Source: Pseudomonas sp. TNT3
Lineage (GTDB): Bacteria; Pseudomonadota; Gammaproteobacteria; Pseudomonadales; Pseudomonadaceae
Direction of reading: 5' to 3'
NCBI RefSeq assembly: GCF_010095445.2
Contig: NZ_WFGV02000002.1
Location: 124,001-188,000, forward strand
Length of the DNA: 64,000 nt
Shown here: positions 38,396-48,581 of the stretch, in pieces
How the letters are laid out: each line of letters starts with the position of its first letter
Position numbering within the stretch: the first letter of the stretch is position 1
Program-made: the position numbers and the translations under genes
The notes under the pieces: model-generated
Seen by the model: the letters and a program-made list of their open reading frames with translations, nothing else
The model's database searches: none
What the model was told of the DNA's origin: nothing

Positions 38396-38734
38396 TTTTC
38401 ATCATCCCACTGAAAGTAAGAATAAATGTGCGTTGCAAGTTCACGCTAGCTCTCGTCTCTCATTGGGTCAAATAAAATACGCATAAAAACCAACACTCTA
38501 ATAAGCCACAAGTGAGATCTGACCAACGGCAACCAATCACACGAACAACTGACACTTATGACAGTAGATTCATTAATTTAAATACTTCAAAATAAATAGG
38601 CGTGGAGCCACATCCTACCAACAGGCGCATTTATATAATTAAAAACTTCTCCTTATTGGGTGCTCTTATTAGAGATCAATAAAACGGGCGCAAATGTTGC
38701 ATAGTTTCAAGCCTGACCAACGCCGGACGACCGA
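38396..38734. other. AT-rich intergenic region upstream of the AraC regulator
   Basis: A 339-bp stretch markedly richer in A and T than the window average, between the divergent orphan gene and an AraC-family gene. It should hold both promoters. No operon-like gene, repeat or clear operator was recognised. Its base composition resembles the orphan gene beside it, so the two may have been acquired together. Confidence 0.5.
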
Positions 38735-39727
38735 ATGCTCCACTCCCACCTCACCACCCTCAATGCTGTTTCTCTGGTGCTCAACGCCTTCAAGGGCCAA
38801 GGCCTGTCCAGCGAAGCGCTGCTCGCGGGCAGCGGTATCAGTGCAGCGGACCTGAACCGGGCAGACACGCGCATCACCACCAACCAAGAGATGCAAGTGT
38901 GCGCCAACGCTGTGGCGCTCAAGCGCGATATCGGCCTGGAACTGGGACGTCGGATGCACGTTTCTTCCTACGGCATGCTCGGTTATGCACTGCTCACCAG
39001 TGCCACCTTCGGTGACGCGTTACGTCTGGCCATGCGTTATCCGGCGCTGTTGGGAACACTTTTCGAACTGAGCCTGGAAGAAGACGGCGAGCGTATCTGG
39101 TTCGTGGCCGCCGATTACCGAGAGAATCCGGCGCTGGCCGTGTTCAACGCCGAGTTTTGCCTGGTGTCGCTGAAAGTCATCTGCGACGACCTGCTCGGGC
39201 ATTCGCTGCCTCTGCTGGCAACTCGCTTCGAGCACGCCGCACCGGACTATCAAGCGACCTACGCCGAGCACTTCAACTGCCCGCTGCACTTCGAGGCCCG
39301 GGACAACGCCTTCGCGTTCGACAAGCGCTGGCTCGATGAACCGTTACCGCTCGCAGACGTTATTACTCACCAGGCCATGGCCGAACGCTGCCGCAAACAA
39401 AACACCGAGTTCACCGGGCGCCAGGCATGGCTGGGTCGTATTCGGCAGTTACTGCGCGCGCAGTTGAATGCGGCGCCGGGGCTTGAAGGTCTGGCGCAAC
39501 AGATGAATTGTTCAGCTCGCACCTTGCGCCGGCATCTGAAGGATCTGGGGTGCAGCTATCAGGAATTGCTCGATGAATTACGCTTTGAGCAGGCCAAGTT
39601 GATGCTCTGTGAAGATCAGCTGCCGATCTACCGGATCGCCGAAGCGCTTGGATTCAGCGAGACCGCGAGCTTTCGCCATGCGTTTGTGCGCTGGAGCGGC
39701 GTGGCGCCCAGTCAGTTCCGACCTTGA
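38735..39727 (+). CDS. AraC-family regulator (OruR/ArgR-like architecture)
   Basis: A 330-residue transcription factor. The N-terminal arabinose-binding-like domain (about 10-200, with LLAGSGISAADLNRADTRITTNQEM and SYGMLGYALLTSATFGDALRLAMRY) is the type found in OruR-like regulators. The C-terminal double helix-turn-helix is clear: EGLAQQMNCSARTLRRHLKDLGCSYQELLDELRFEQAKLML and IYRIAEALGFSETASFRHAFVRWSGVAPSQFR. The next plus-strand genes encode a polyamine deacetylase and a polyamine-binding protein, so it may regulate them, but the 224-bp gap makes this only a guess. Confidence 0.9.
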   Translation: MLHSHLTTLNAVSLVLNAFKGQGLSSEALLAGSGISAADLNRADTRITTNQEMQVCANAVALKRDIGLELGRRMHVSSYGMLGYALLTSATFGDALRLAMRYPALLGTLFELSLEEDGERIWFVAADYRENPALAVFNAEFCLVSLKVICDDLLGHSLPLLATRFEHAAPDYQATYAEHFNCPLHFEARDNAFAFDKRWLDEPLPLADVITHQAMAERCRKQNTEFTGRQAWLGRIRQLLRAQLNAAPGLEGLAQQMNCSARTLRRHLKDLGCSYQELLDELRFEQAKLMLCEDQLPIYRIAEALGFSETASFRHAFVRWSGVAPSQFRP

Positions 39728-39951
39728 AAACGCCATAAAACCTGTAGGAGCAAAGCTTTTGTGTGACGTTATCGCGGCGAATTCACCTGCGACAGAGCGC
39801 TCTGGATTGAAGCGGTGCTACTTCAAATAGGGGCGAATTTCGGTCAACTATTTTGGCCACATAAATCCCCTTTTGGCCTTTCCTGCCGTTCTCCGAAACG
39901 CCTTGCGCCGCAAAACTGTGTTCAACCGAATCAGCCTGCGGAGAACAAGAA

Positions 39952-40983
<1,032 letters not shown>

Positions 40984-40995
40984 GGAATAAAAACA

Positions 40996-42096
40996 ATGAA
41001 CAGACTCAAGCGCCTTATGGCCCCGATGCTGTGCGCCTCGGTGCTCAGCGGTGCCGTTCACGCTGAAGAGCGAACGTTGCGCGTCTACAACTGGTTCGAC
41101 TACATCACCCCCAAGGCACTGGAAGACTTCAAGGCCCAGAACACGCAAACCAAGCTGGTCTACGACATCTTCGATACCAACGAAGCCCTGGAAGCCAAGT
41201 TGCTGACGGGCAACTCCGGCTATGACGTCGTGGTGCCTTCCAACGTGTTCCTGGCCAAGCAGATTGAAGCGGGGGTGTTCCAGCCGCTGGACCGAAGCAA
41301 ACTGCCGAACTGGAATCACCTCGATCCCAAGCTGATGAAGCTGATCGAAGCCAACGACCCGGGCAACAAGTTCGCCGTGCCGTACATGTACGGCACTATC
41401 CTGATCGGCTTCAACCCGGACAAGATCAAAGCCGCGCTGGGTGATAACGCACCGGTCGACAGCTGGGACCTGATCTTCAAGGAAGAAAACATCAGCAAGC
41501 TCAAGCAGTGCGGCGTCGCCCTGCTCGATTCGCCGTCGGAGATCCTGCCGCTGGCCCTGCAGCATCTCGGTCTGGACCCCAACAGCAAGAAGCCGGCGGA
41601 TTACGCCAAGGCTGAAGCGTTGCTGATGAAAATCCGTCCGTACATCACTTACTTCCACTCCTCCAAGTACATGGCCGACATCGCTAATGGAGACATCTGC
41701 GTCGCTGTCGGTTACTCCGGCAGCTTCTCCCAGGCCGCCAACCGCGCCAAGGAAGCCAAAAACGGTGTGACCGTCGACATGCGCCTGCCAAAAGAAGGCG
41801 CGCCGATCTGGTTCGACATGCTCGCCATTCCCAAAGGCGCGAAGAACACTGAGGATGCCTACACCTTCATCAACTACTTGCTGCAACCGCAAGTGATCGC
41901 GCCGGTCAGCGACTTCGTTGGCTACCCGAACCCTAACAAGGACGCTACGCAACTGGTCGACCCGGCTATTCGAAACAACCCGAACCTGTACCCGACCGAC
42001 GCCGCCATGGAAACGCTTTACACCCTTCAACCGTTACCGCGCGATGCAGAACGTGCGCGGACTCGTGCCTGGACAAAGATCAAATCCGGGACCTGA
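40996..42096 (+). CDS. Periplasmic polyamine-binding protein (PotF/SpuD-like)
   Basis: Solute-binding protein of the polyamine ABC-importer type. The 366-residue precursor has a signal peptide (about 1-23, ending VHA). The mature part follows the PotF/SpuD pattern: [63 protein letters not shown] and [20 protein letters not shown]. No permease or ATPase follows, so it must use a transporter elsewhere or act as a sensor. Coupled to the deacetylase gene by 12 nt, with a terminator after it. Confidence 0.92.
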   Translation: MNRLKRLMAPMLCASVLSGAVHAEERTLRVYNWFDYITPKALEDFKAQNTQTKLVYDIFDTNEALEAKLLTGNSGYDVVVPSNVFLAKQIEAGVFQPLDRSKLPNWNHLDPKLMKLIEANDPGNKFAVPYMYGTILIGFNPDKIKAALGDNAPVDSWDLIFKEENISKLKQCGVALLDSPSEILPLALQHLGLDPNSKKPADYAKAEALLMKIRPYITYFHSSKYMADIANGDICVAVGYSGSFSQAANRAKEAKNGVTVDMRLPKEGAPIWFDMLAIPKGAKNTEDAYTFINYLLQPQVIAPVSDFVGYPNPNKDATQLVDPAIRNNPNLYPTDAAMETLYTLQPLPRDAERARTRAWTKIKSGT

Positions 42097-42142
42097 CAAC
42101 CGCGAGAAACATCACCGAGGCAGCCATTGCCGCTGCCGCCTG

Positions 42143-42171
42143 AAAACCCGCGCGTATCCGCGGGTTTTTTT
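42143..42171 (+). terminator. Rho-independent terminator after the binding-protein gene
   Basis: Arms AAACCCGCG/CGCGGGTTT around CGTATC, then a run of T. It ends the aphA operon 46 nt after the stop codon. Confidence 0.92.
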
Positions 42172-42278
42172 CGAGGGCGATAATTACTTACCACCTCCCG
42201 GATTCACACCCTCTTACCTTCGATGCCCTCGCCAGGATTGACACGTTCTTCCTGATACCAGCACCGAAGGAAACAACA

Positions 42279-45200
42279 ATGACGAACAAAACCATCGATA
42301 GCCGCAGCGCCGACCCCCTGGTGGAAAAAAGCAATCTGATCAACCAGATCAGCCATGGCCCCACGCTCCATGAAGTCGCTTCGACCTTGCTGCGTCAAAT
42401 GCTCAAAGAAAAATACTCCGACCTGGATATAGACCCCAACACAGCGCAAGTCGGCAGCCCACAGTGGCAAGTGATCAACGATGAAATAGAACGCGGGCCG
42501 ATCACTTACGAAACGCTGAACCTCGCGCTTGTTCGGCACGCGCTCGGTGGAACAACCGCCGACTACCTCGAAGGAGAGCACTTTCTAACCGTCGAGCCGC
42601 AGGTTGATAACCCGGTCCAACTCTCGGTAGACATCGAGGAAATCGCCCAGATACTCAACGAGGCAGTCGCCCTGTTGTTCATCGAGTTCCAGGAGCGTCA
42701 GCTGGACTTCTGGAATGAGAAAGTGCACGAAATGCCACGCTGGCAGAAGCTTTCCGAATCTCTGCGAAAAGTACTGGATGTGAACCAGGCGAAGGGCTGG
42801 GATGCAGACGAATGCGCCATGGCACGGGAGATTTTTGTCGACCCGGACAGAGTCACGCGCAAAAACGTAAAGGCCGGCTTTTCGACTATTCAGGCCTGCC
42901 TGATCGATATCGACATCGTCGAAAATGGCACATCCAGGCACCTCCTGGTCGGCGGCGCACTTGTGATCAAGGCAACGTACCTCAAACGCCAGCTCATCAC
43001 CCTGTACACGATCGACCGTGGCTATGAATCCTTCAGTTCTATGGACGCACTCGGAAGCTCTCTTCCTGAGCGGCTCGATCCGGTACCGAAAGGAAGCTCT
43101 CTGGAATGGCGATTGTTCGAGCCCGACGGCAACGTACTCGACCATATGGCCTGGGCCCTTGTGTCTTCGCAGATAGACAGCATTGACGCACTGAAAAATG
43201 CCGAGGCCTACGCAGAAGTGCCCGGTCCCGAAAAAGGACTGGATGCCCGTGAAAAATCTCGATACCAACAACTCGATGCCGCAATACCGGACTGGCTGCG
43301 CGATGCCCCGGCCAACGACATCGACGATTACCGGCGGTATGTCACCGCCTTGGGAAAACTGTATCGAAAACCCAAGTACAAGACCGCCAGAACCGAAATA
43401 CCGCCCATCAACCAATACGCTCATAAAGCGATGTGCGACGCGATCATTGCCGATGAAGATGCAGCGGGTGCCGCGTCGTTGCCATGGGATGATTTACGCA
43501 TCCACTACGTCAACAGCTTTACCGTTGATAATTTCACGCTGCCCAATCCGCACGATCAACACACTGAAACACTGGCCGAGTTCGCGCTTGAAAACGAAGC
43601 GCCCTACATGGCGACCCTTTCATTCAAAAACGGTGTGCAAGTTCCGGATTGGCTCACACCGGCATTTCTGACCCAGGTGGCGGCCAACATTGACGTCGGC
43701 AGTGCCTACCCCTCCTACCTCAAGAAAGTGCTGATCGACGACGCCACCACCTCCCAACGCCAGGCGAATTTTTATCGCGATCAATTACGCTGGTTGTTGC
43801 CGCTCAAGGCGCTGGAAGAAAAAATCCAACAAACAGGCGGAATCGACGAGCAAGGCTATAAAACCATCTGCACATGGATGGAGTCTGCCCCTGGCAATGC
43901 CAACCCCATCGCAGTCTCCCCCCTTACCCTGATGCCGAAACACCGTTTGATCAGCGCCAGCGACACCGTGACCAACATGTACATTATCAACCCTCGAAAC
44001 GCTGCCAACGGTCCCTGCCTGCTCTACCGCCCCCTGCAGGATGTGCCGTTGATGCAGTTTCCTTCGCGGCAGAATTTAATTTATGCCCTGCACCAACCTG
44101 GTGAGCTACGCGACTCGATACTGGCGTGGCTGGCGAACAAGACGCTGAGCTTCGAATATTCCCAGTACGTTTTTCCGGTTGGACTGCCGTCTCCATGGCT
44201 GGTGGCTGAACAGCTGGTCAATCCACTCATGAGGGCCGACCAGTTCGGGCGGGTCGTCCTGGACACTCAAGCAATGACCGGGGACATCCACACCGCACTG
44301 TTCAGAAACAATGCGCAGGCACTAATCACTCTGGCAGATCGTCAGTCGCAATCGAATGCCGAGCGTCGCTGGACCCTGTTGAAAGACAGCAGTTGGGCCC
44401 TGTTCGGCGTTGCGAGCAACTTTCTTTGTGGCGCCCTCGGCACTGCTGTGTGGGCCTGGCAGGTTATCGAGCAAATTCAGCAGGCCTTGGATGCCCATGA
44501 AAAAGGCGACAACTTTAACGAATGGAAGTCCGAGGCAGACATCCTGCTATCCCTGGGTATTCTTCTTGCCCATCACGCCGTGATGCGACGCAAAGCGCTT
44601 TCCAGCAAGCCCGCCAATGCCCACAAGCCGCTTGAACTGAGCGTGTTGCCTGCTCCTGAGACCACCGCCATCACGTTGGACCCGGTTTCGCTCTCAGGCG
44701 AGATCCCCAAGGCACATGTGGCGTTGGTGGATGCTGCAGGATCAGTCCCCCGCCTTTCCCCATCGGAACTTGTCACCTATCTGGACGCCCTCGAAGTCAA
44801 GGAACCAGACCTGAATACCGAAGTGGCAAGTGAGGACACCGACAAGCCCAGTTATGTGCATGAGCTAGAGGGTAAAAACTACGCAAAAGTCGGCAAACGC
44901 TGGTTCAACGTCAGCGTCAGCGAGGATGACCAGGTACAGATTGTCGATCCCGAAACACCGACGAAACATGGTCCGTTGTTGGTCAGCGACCCTGAGGGTC
45001 GGTGGGTTATTGACCTGCGGTTGCGATTGAAAGGTGGCGGACCGAAGAATGCACTTAGAACGCTGAAGGAGGCGAATGCCCGTCGCAGAATCGAACTGAA
45101 AGAAGAAAGAGCGCGGTTTCAGCGCAAGAAGGCCAAGCCGGAGGATCCGGACGTAGAAGGCAGCGAAGAACAGAAACAAAACGACGTTGCCAAAGCTCAG

Positions 45201-46820
45201 GAAGCATTTATCGCAGCCACTGTCGCGGATCGTGGCCGGCTGGAAGCGGTTTACGTGGAAAAACTTGAAGCCATGATCAGTGCGTATCAACGGGCCCTGG
45301 AGCAGTCGAGGGAATGGCATGCGCTGGGTGGCGGTCCGAGCTACGTTTCGGAATCATTGCGTATGCACACTGAGCTGGAGAAGTACCTGTCGTTCTGGTT
45401 CCTGATGAAAAAAAATGAATATGCCCGGCTCACCCGTGATTGGCGATCTGACGCGGTGATAGAAGTACCGACACGCAACATCCATCTTGACCAGGTGCAG
45501 CAAGTGACAGACTTGAGCCAGGCAATGGCCGAAAAGCTGGTGCTATCACGCGAGGAGCGCGGCACCTTGGAGGCGCTTGGAATGCCCGGCATTGAACGTG
45601 CTACTCAACTGAACAAACTGGCGCCTTCTTTCACCGAATGGGAGATCAGGGCTAACGAGATCGGCATCTCTCAGGAATTGTGCCTTGAAGAGCAGGCCAG
45701 CGCGACGATGACGCAAGCGCGTGATGACGTTGGCAATCTGATTGTAAGGAGCGCAAAAGCCGCTCACCGGATCGCAAAGTTTCTGAAGAAAACACCTGAC
45801 GACATCACTCCACAAAAACAGATTGAAGAACTGAGTCAGCTGATCGAAACCTTTGCCGATGTCGATCAACGCTTTCGGGAACTACCCGACACCTATCCAG
45901 GCCATTTCAACCAAGTCAGGATCGATCATTTGCTCGTTCTCATCGACGACTTCGCCAAAAATGCGCAGGAACTACGCTCGTCCCTGCTGGCAAAAATACA
46001 ACCCTCCATACCGAAATCGTCTGCCGGACCTTCGAGAGCGCCTCACCCGAAGGCTAAGGTCAAAAAGACCCGACCGCGCCAACAGACCAGCACTGAAACC
46101 CCAACGACTGAGGACGCGCCTATTGGCTCCATTACACTGGATCCCCATTCTCGGCAGACCACCGTACAGAGCGATAGGGAAATTGTTTCCGAGGCACTCA
46201 CCCTGTCTGACGACGCACCTTCCTTCATCGTACGCATGACAAAAGATGCCAGTCGACCTGCGCGAGTCCCTGCGGACATGCAGGACATCTTCGATCAACA
46301 AGCCAACAAACTTGAACAAGGCGCAAACAGCGTTGACCAGGTTCTGGCCCGTACGAAGGAGTTTCCGGTGTCCAGTCTGTCGCCACAATTACGTGCGGCA
46401 GCGATAAACATGCGCGAGTCCGGCAAAAGCGTCCGCGCCAACCTCTACAAGTTGCGTAAGCCTACCCAGAGCATATTCAGATGGATGCATGAGAACGCAA
46501 TGGTCAAATTACAGCGGGACAAAGGCCGAACCCAAACGAAGCAACTGGGTGACTACTTTCAGGAGTACCGCATTCTCGACAGCAAAAATAATGATCGGGA
46601 ACTGTGGCTGGCGCACTTCCACTACCCATCCCTGGAAAGCCCTGTGGACGCTCCAACCACCGCCCACCTGAAAATCTCGGAAACCTACTTGAAAACGCTG
46701 ACCGAAGAGCAAAGAAAAATACTGATCACTGTCGAGCCCATTGATGGGGTATTTCGCAAGATCGATGAGCCAGATCTGCGCAAACTGTTTTTTGACCTGG
46801 AGCCCAAGGTCGAAGTCTGA
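42279..46820 (+). CDS. Giant DUF6543 (dermonecrotic-toxin-N-like) protein
   Basis: A 1513-residue protein I recognise only by pattern. Residues about 336-640 resemble the DUF6543 / dermonecrotic-toxin N-terminal family seen in large pseudomonad proteins: AIPDWLRDAPANDIDDYRRY, DWLTPAFLTQVAANIDVGSA followed by YPSYL, DQLRWLLPLKALEEKI, then LLYRPLQDVPLMQF. Two hydrophobic stretches lie at about 705-728 and 754-768. Residues 860-920 hold a strand-rich unit (LEGKNYAKVGKRWFNV to GRWVIDLRLRLKGGG). A charged helical part (about 925-1260) and a basic disordered linker (about 1270-1300) lead to a C-terminal module with LWLAHFHYPSLESP near 1450. No signal peptide, catalytic motif or secretion signal was identified. 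A toxin or effector role is inferred, not shown. No adjacent immunity-like gene is seen. Confidence 0.75.
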   Translation: MTNKTIDSRSADPLVEKSNLINQISHGPTLHEVASTLLRQMLKEKYSDLDIDPNTAQVGSPQWQVINDEIERGPITYETLNLALVRHALGGTTADYLEGEHFLTVEPQVDNPVQLSVDIEEIAQILNEAVALLFIEFQERQLDFWNEKVHEMPRWQKLSESLRKVLDVNQAKGWDADECAMAREIFVDPDRVTRKNVKAGFSTIQACLIDIDIVENGTSRHLLVGGALVIKATYLKRQLITLYTIDRGYESFSSMDALGSSLPERLDPVPKGSSLEWRLFEPDGNVLDHMAWALVSSQIDSIDALKNAEAYAEVPGPEKGLDAREKSRYQQLDAAIPDWLRDAPANDIDDYRRYVTALGKLYRKPKYKTARTEIPPINQYAHKAMCDAIIADEDAAGAASLPWDDLRIHYVNSFTVDNFTLPNPHDQHTETLAEFALENEAPYMATLSFKNGVQVPDWLTPAFLTQVAANIDVGSAYPSYLKKVLIDDATTSQRQANFYRDQLRWLLPLKALEEKIQQTGGIDEQGYKTICTWMESAPGNANPIAVSPLTLMPKHRLISASDTVTNMYIINPRNAANGPCLLYRPLQDVPLMQFPSRQNLIYALHQPGELRDSILAWLANKTLSFEYSQYVFPVGLPSPWLVAEQLVNPLMRADQFGRVVLDTQAMTGDIHTALFRNNAQALITLADRQSQSNAERRWTLLKDSSWALFGVASNFLCGALGTAVWAWQVIEQIQQALDAHEKGDNFNEWKSEADILLSLGILLAHHAVMRRKALSSKPANAHKPLELSVLPAPETTAITLDPVSLSGEIPKAHVALVDAAGSVPRLSPSELVTYLDALEVKEPDLNTEVASEDTDKPSYVHELEGKNYAKVGKRWFNVSVSEDDQVQIVDPETPTKHGPLLVSDPEGRWVIDLRLRLKGGGPKNALRTLKEANARRRIELKEERARFQRKKAKPEDPDVEGSEEQKQNDVAKAQEAFIAATVADRGRLEAVYVEKLEAMISAYQRALEQSREWHALGGGPSYVSESLRMHTELEKYLSFWFLMKKNEYARLTRDWRSDAVIEVPTRNIHLDQVQQVTDLSQAMAEKLVLSREERGTLEALGMPGIERATQLNKLAPSFTEWEIRANEIGISQELCLEEQASATMTQARDDVGNLIVRSAKAAHRIAKFLKKTPDDITPQKQIEELSQLIETFADVDQRFRELPDTYPGHFNQVRIDHLLVLIDDFAKNAQELRSSLLAKIQPSIPKSSAGPSRAPHPKAKVKKTRPRQQTSTETPTTEDAPIGSITLDPHSRQTTVQSDREIVSEALTLSDDAPSFIVRMTKDASRPARVPADMQDIFDQQANKLEQGANSVDQVLARTKEFPVSSLSPQLRAAAINMRESGKSVRANLYKLRKPTQSIFRWMHENAMVKLQRDKGRTQTKQLGDYFQEYRILDSKNNDRELWLAHFHYPSLESPVDAPTTAHLKISETYLKTLTEEQRKILITVEPIDGVFRKIDEPDLRKLFFDLEPKVEV

Positions 46821-46916
46821 AGCGGGCCACACATACGACTCGAAGCCGCGCTGAAACAGCAACTGAGCACTGTCGACACGCACAAAGAGACGCTTTCGAT
46901 AGCGCTGGAAAGCTAA
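46821..46916 (+). other. In-frame continuation past the giant protein's stop codon
   Basis: After the TGA at 46818-46820 the same frame stays open for 31 codons and ends at TAA 46916. Its last 25 codons would encode a helical, protein-like stretch (LEAALKQQLSTVDTHKETLS) with G/C-rich third positions like the gene before it. It may be the remains of a longer C-terminus cut by a nonsense change, or chance. Confidence 0.4.
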
Positions 46917-46940
46917 TAAGGATGCCGCCAATTCAGCGGC

Positions 46941-48491
46941 TCATTGTCGCCAGCGCTTTTCCAGACGTCCAAGCGCTTCGATGATGTCGCTTTCACACAC
47001 TGCGGCAAAACCCAGGACCAGCCCGGCACGCTGGTCCAAAGGTTTTTTCGAATCAGGCAACCAGTAACTGCTAAGGGCATTGATCTCGATGTCGACGCTG
47101 GCGGCTTTGTCGATCAGCTCCTGTTCACGGGCCAGAGTTTCGACCACCACCGTCAAATGCAGTCCTGCGGCTACGCTCGGGAGGCTGCCCACACCTGCAA
47201 TGCCCGTTGGCCAGCCCGTCAGCAATGTGTTGCGCCGGCTCAATGCGGCACGGCGCATACGGCGGATGTGCCGCTGGAAATGTCCCGCAGCCATGAACTC
47301 GGCCATCACCGCTTGAGTGCTGACTTCGGAATGACGCACATCCACAGCTCGACGCTGGGAGAACGCTTCTACCAACCCGATCGGCAACACCAGGTAACCC
47401 AGCCTCAGCGCCGGAAACGCCACTTTGCCAAAGGTCCCGACATACAGCACCCGCGCCTGACGATCGAGCGCCGCCAACGGCGCTAGCGGTGCGCCGCTGT
47501 AGCGGTACTCGCCGTCATAGTCATCCTCGATGATCCAGCCGTCCGTACGCTCCGCCCACGCCAGTAACTCCAGGCGCCGAGCAAGGCTCATGATCACACC
47601 GGTCGGATACTGATGAGACGGGGTGACATACGCCAATCGGCAATCACTCAAACCGTTCAACTCTGCGCAATCAATACCCTCGTTATCCACGGACACCCCG
47701 TGCAGCTTCGCCCCGGCCACCGCGAACGCATGACCCGCAGCGCGATAGCCCGGATTCTCGATCGCCACCCCGTCGCCCGGCTCCACCAGCAGCTGTGCAC
47801 AAAGGCTAATCGCCTGCTGTGCGCCACTGGTGATCACTATTTGCTCAGCTGAGCACTGCATGCCCCGCGAGCTGCGCAAATACGCGGCGATCAATCCGCG
47901 TAATCGTTGGTCGCCAGCTGGATCGCCATAACACAACTGCTGAAAATCCGGTTTTCGCCAGAAAGCCGCGTTGAGCTTGGCCCAGACCTCGAAGGGAAAC
48001 AGATCGAACGCCGGAACACCGACCCTGAAAGCCCTCGGTGGACCACTGGGAGGCTTGGCTAAATGGTTCTTTTCAACCCGTTCCAAAGCCCCTCTGTGGA
48101 TAACTTTACTGGATGAAATCACAGGTAAATCCAGCCAATTTGTGGATAAGGCTGTGGGTAACCCTGTTGAAAACCCTGTGGATAGTTTTGTGGATAGTTT
48201 TTTTGCCGGGAGGCTCGATTGGGGTAGCTGAGCGACATAAGTCCCGTCACCCACACGTCCTTCGATAAAGCCCTCGGCATACAGCTGATCGTAAGCCCGC
48301 ACCACGCTGTTGCGCGATATCGAGAGTGCCGCAGCCAGGTCACGGCTAGCCGGTAAACGCGTACCGCTGGCCAACCGGCCATCCAGCACCCGAGCTCGCA
48401 AGGCTTGATAGAGCTGACGGCTTAACCCTTGTCGGCGATCGAGTTCGATACCCGCAGGATTGAAGGACAGGGAAAGCGGCACGTCTGTCAT
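46941..48491 (-). CDS. MocR-type GntR/aminotransferase regulator
   Basis: A 516-residue chimera. A GntR winged helix fills residues 15-88 (GLSRQLYQALRARVLDGRL, LPASRDLAAALSISRNSVVRAYDQL, EGFIEGRVGDGTYV). An aminotransferase-I fold occupies about 150-516, with YGDPAGDQRLRGLIAAYL, ITSGAQQAISL, the DDYDGEYRY stretch and GTFGKVAFPALRLGY carrying the PLP-lysine candidate. Such proteins use PLP as a sensor, often for vitamin B6 or GABA genes; the regulon here is unknown. The linker (98-117) is built of five xLST-like tetrapeptides coded by a 12-bp repeat. It is divergent from the PaiB-like gene across 90 bp. Confidence 0.92.
   Translation of the reverse strand: MTDVPLSLSFNPAGIELDRRQGLSRQLYQALRARVLDGRLASGTRLPASRDLAAALSISRNSVVRAYDQLYAEGFIEGRVGDGTYVAQLPQSSLPAKKLSTKLSTGFSTGLPTALSTNWLDLPVISSSKVIHRGALERVEKNHLAKPPSGPPRAFRVGVPAFDLFPFEVWAKLNAAFWRKPDFQQLCYGDPAGDQRLRGLIAAYLRSSRGMQCSAEQIVITSGAQQAISLCAQLLVEPGDGVAIENPGYRAAGHAFAVAGAKLHGVSVDNEGIDCAELNGLSDCRLAYVTPSHQYPTGVIMSLARRLELLAWAERTDGWIIEDDYDGEYRYSGAPLAPLAALDRQARVLYVGTFGKVAFPALRLGYLVLPIGLVEAFSQRRAVDVRHSEVSTQAVMAEFMAAGHFQRHIRRMRRAALSRRNTLLTGWPTGIAGVGSLPSVAAGLHLTVVVETLAREQELIDKAASVDIEINALSSYWLPDSKKPLDQRAGLVLGFAAVCESDIIEALGRLEKRWRQ
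48095..48103 (-). other. Perfect DnaA-box-like nonamer, outside the linker repeat
   Basis: TTATCCACA on the minus strand, in a different reading phase from the 12-bp repeat 38 bp away, so it is not simply another repeat unit. Confidence 0.6.
48141..48200 (-). repeat. Five 12-bp units carrying DnaA-box-like nonamers
   Basis: Five tandem 12-mers inside the MocR gene, each ending on the minus strand in a nonamer of DnaA-box type: CTATCCACA (twice), TTTTCAACA, TTACCCACA and TTATCCACA (perfect). They encode KLST, KLST, GFST, GLPT and ALST in the linker. Exact 12-bp spacing would put the boxes a little over one helical turn apart. Confidence 0.85.
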
Positions 48492-48498
48492 GGCAATG

Positions 48499-48541
48499 GA
48501 CCTATGAAATTGGTCGGTAATGGCTCTTACAACAGACCAAT
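48499..48541. promoter_or_regulatory. Candidate MocR operator in the divergent promoter
   Basis: Three copies of GACC(T/A)AT: GACCTAT at 48499-48505, the inverted ATTGGTC at 48509-48515, and GACCAAT at 48535-48541. All lie in the 90-bp gap between the MocR gene and the PaiB-like gene, a common layout for MocR operators. Confidence 0.5.
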
Positions 48542-48581
48542 AGCCTGCCTAGGATGCAGGCATTCGCCAAGGGAAATTTCC

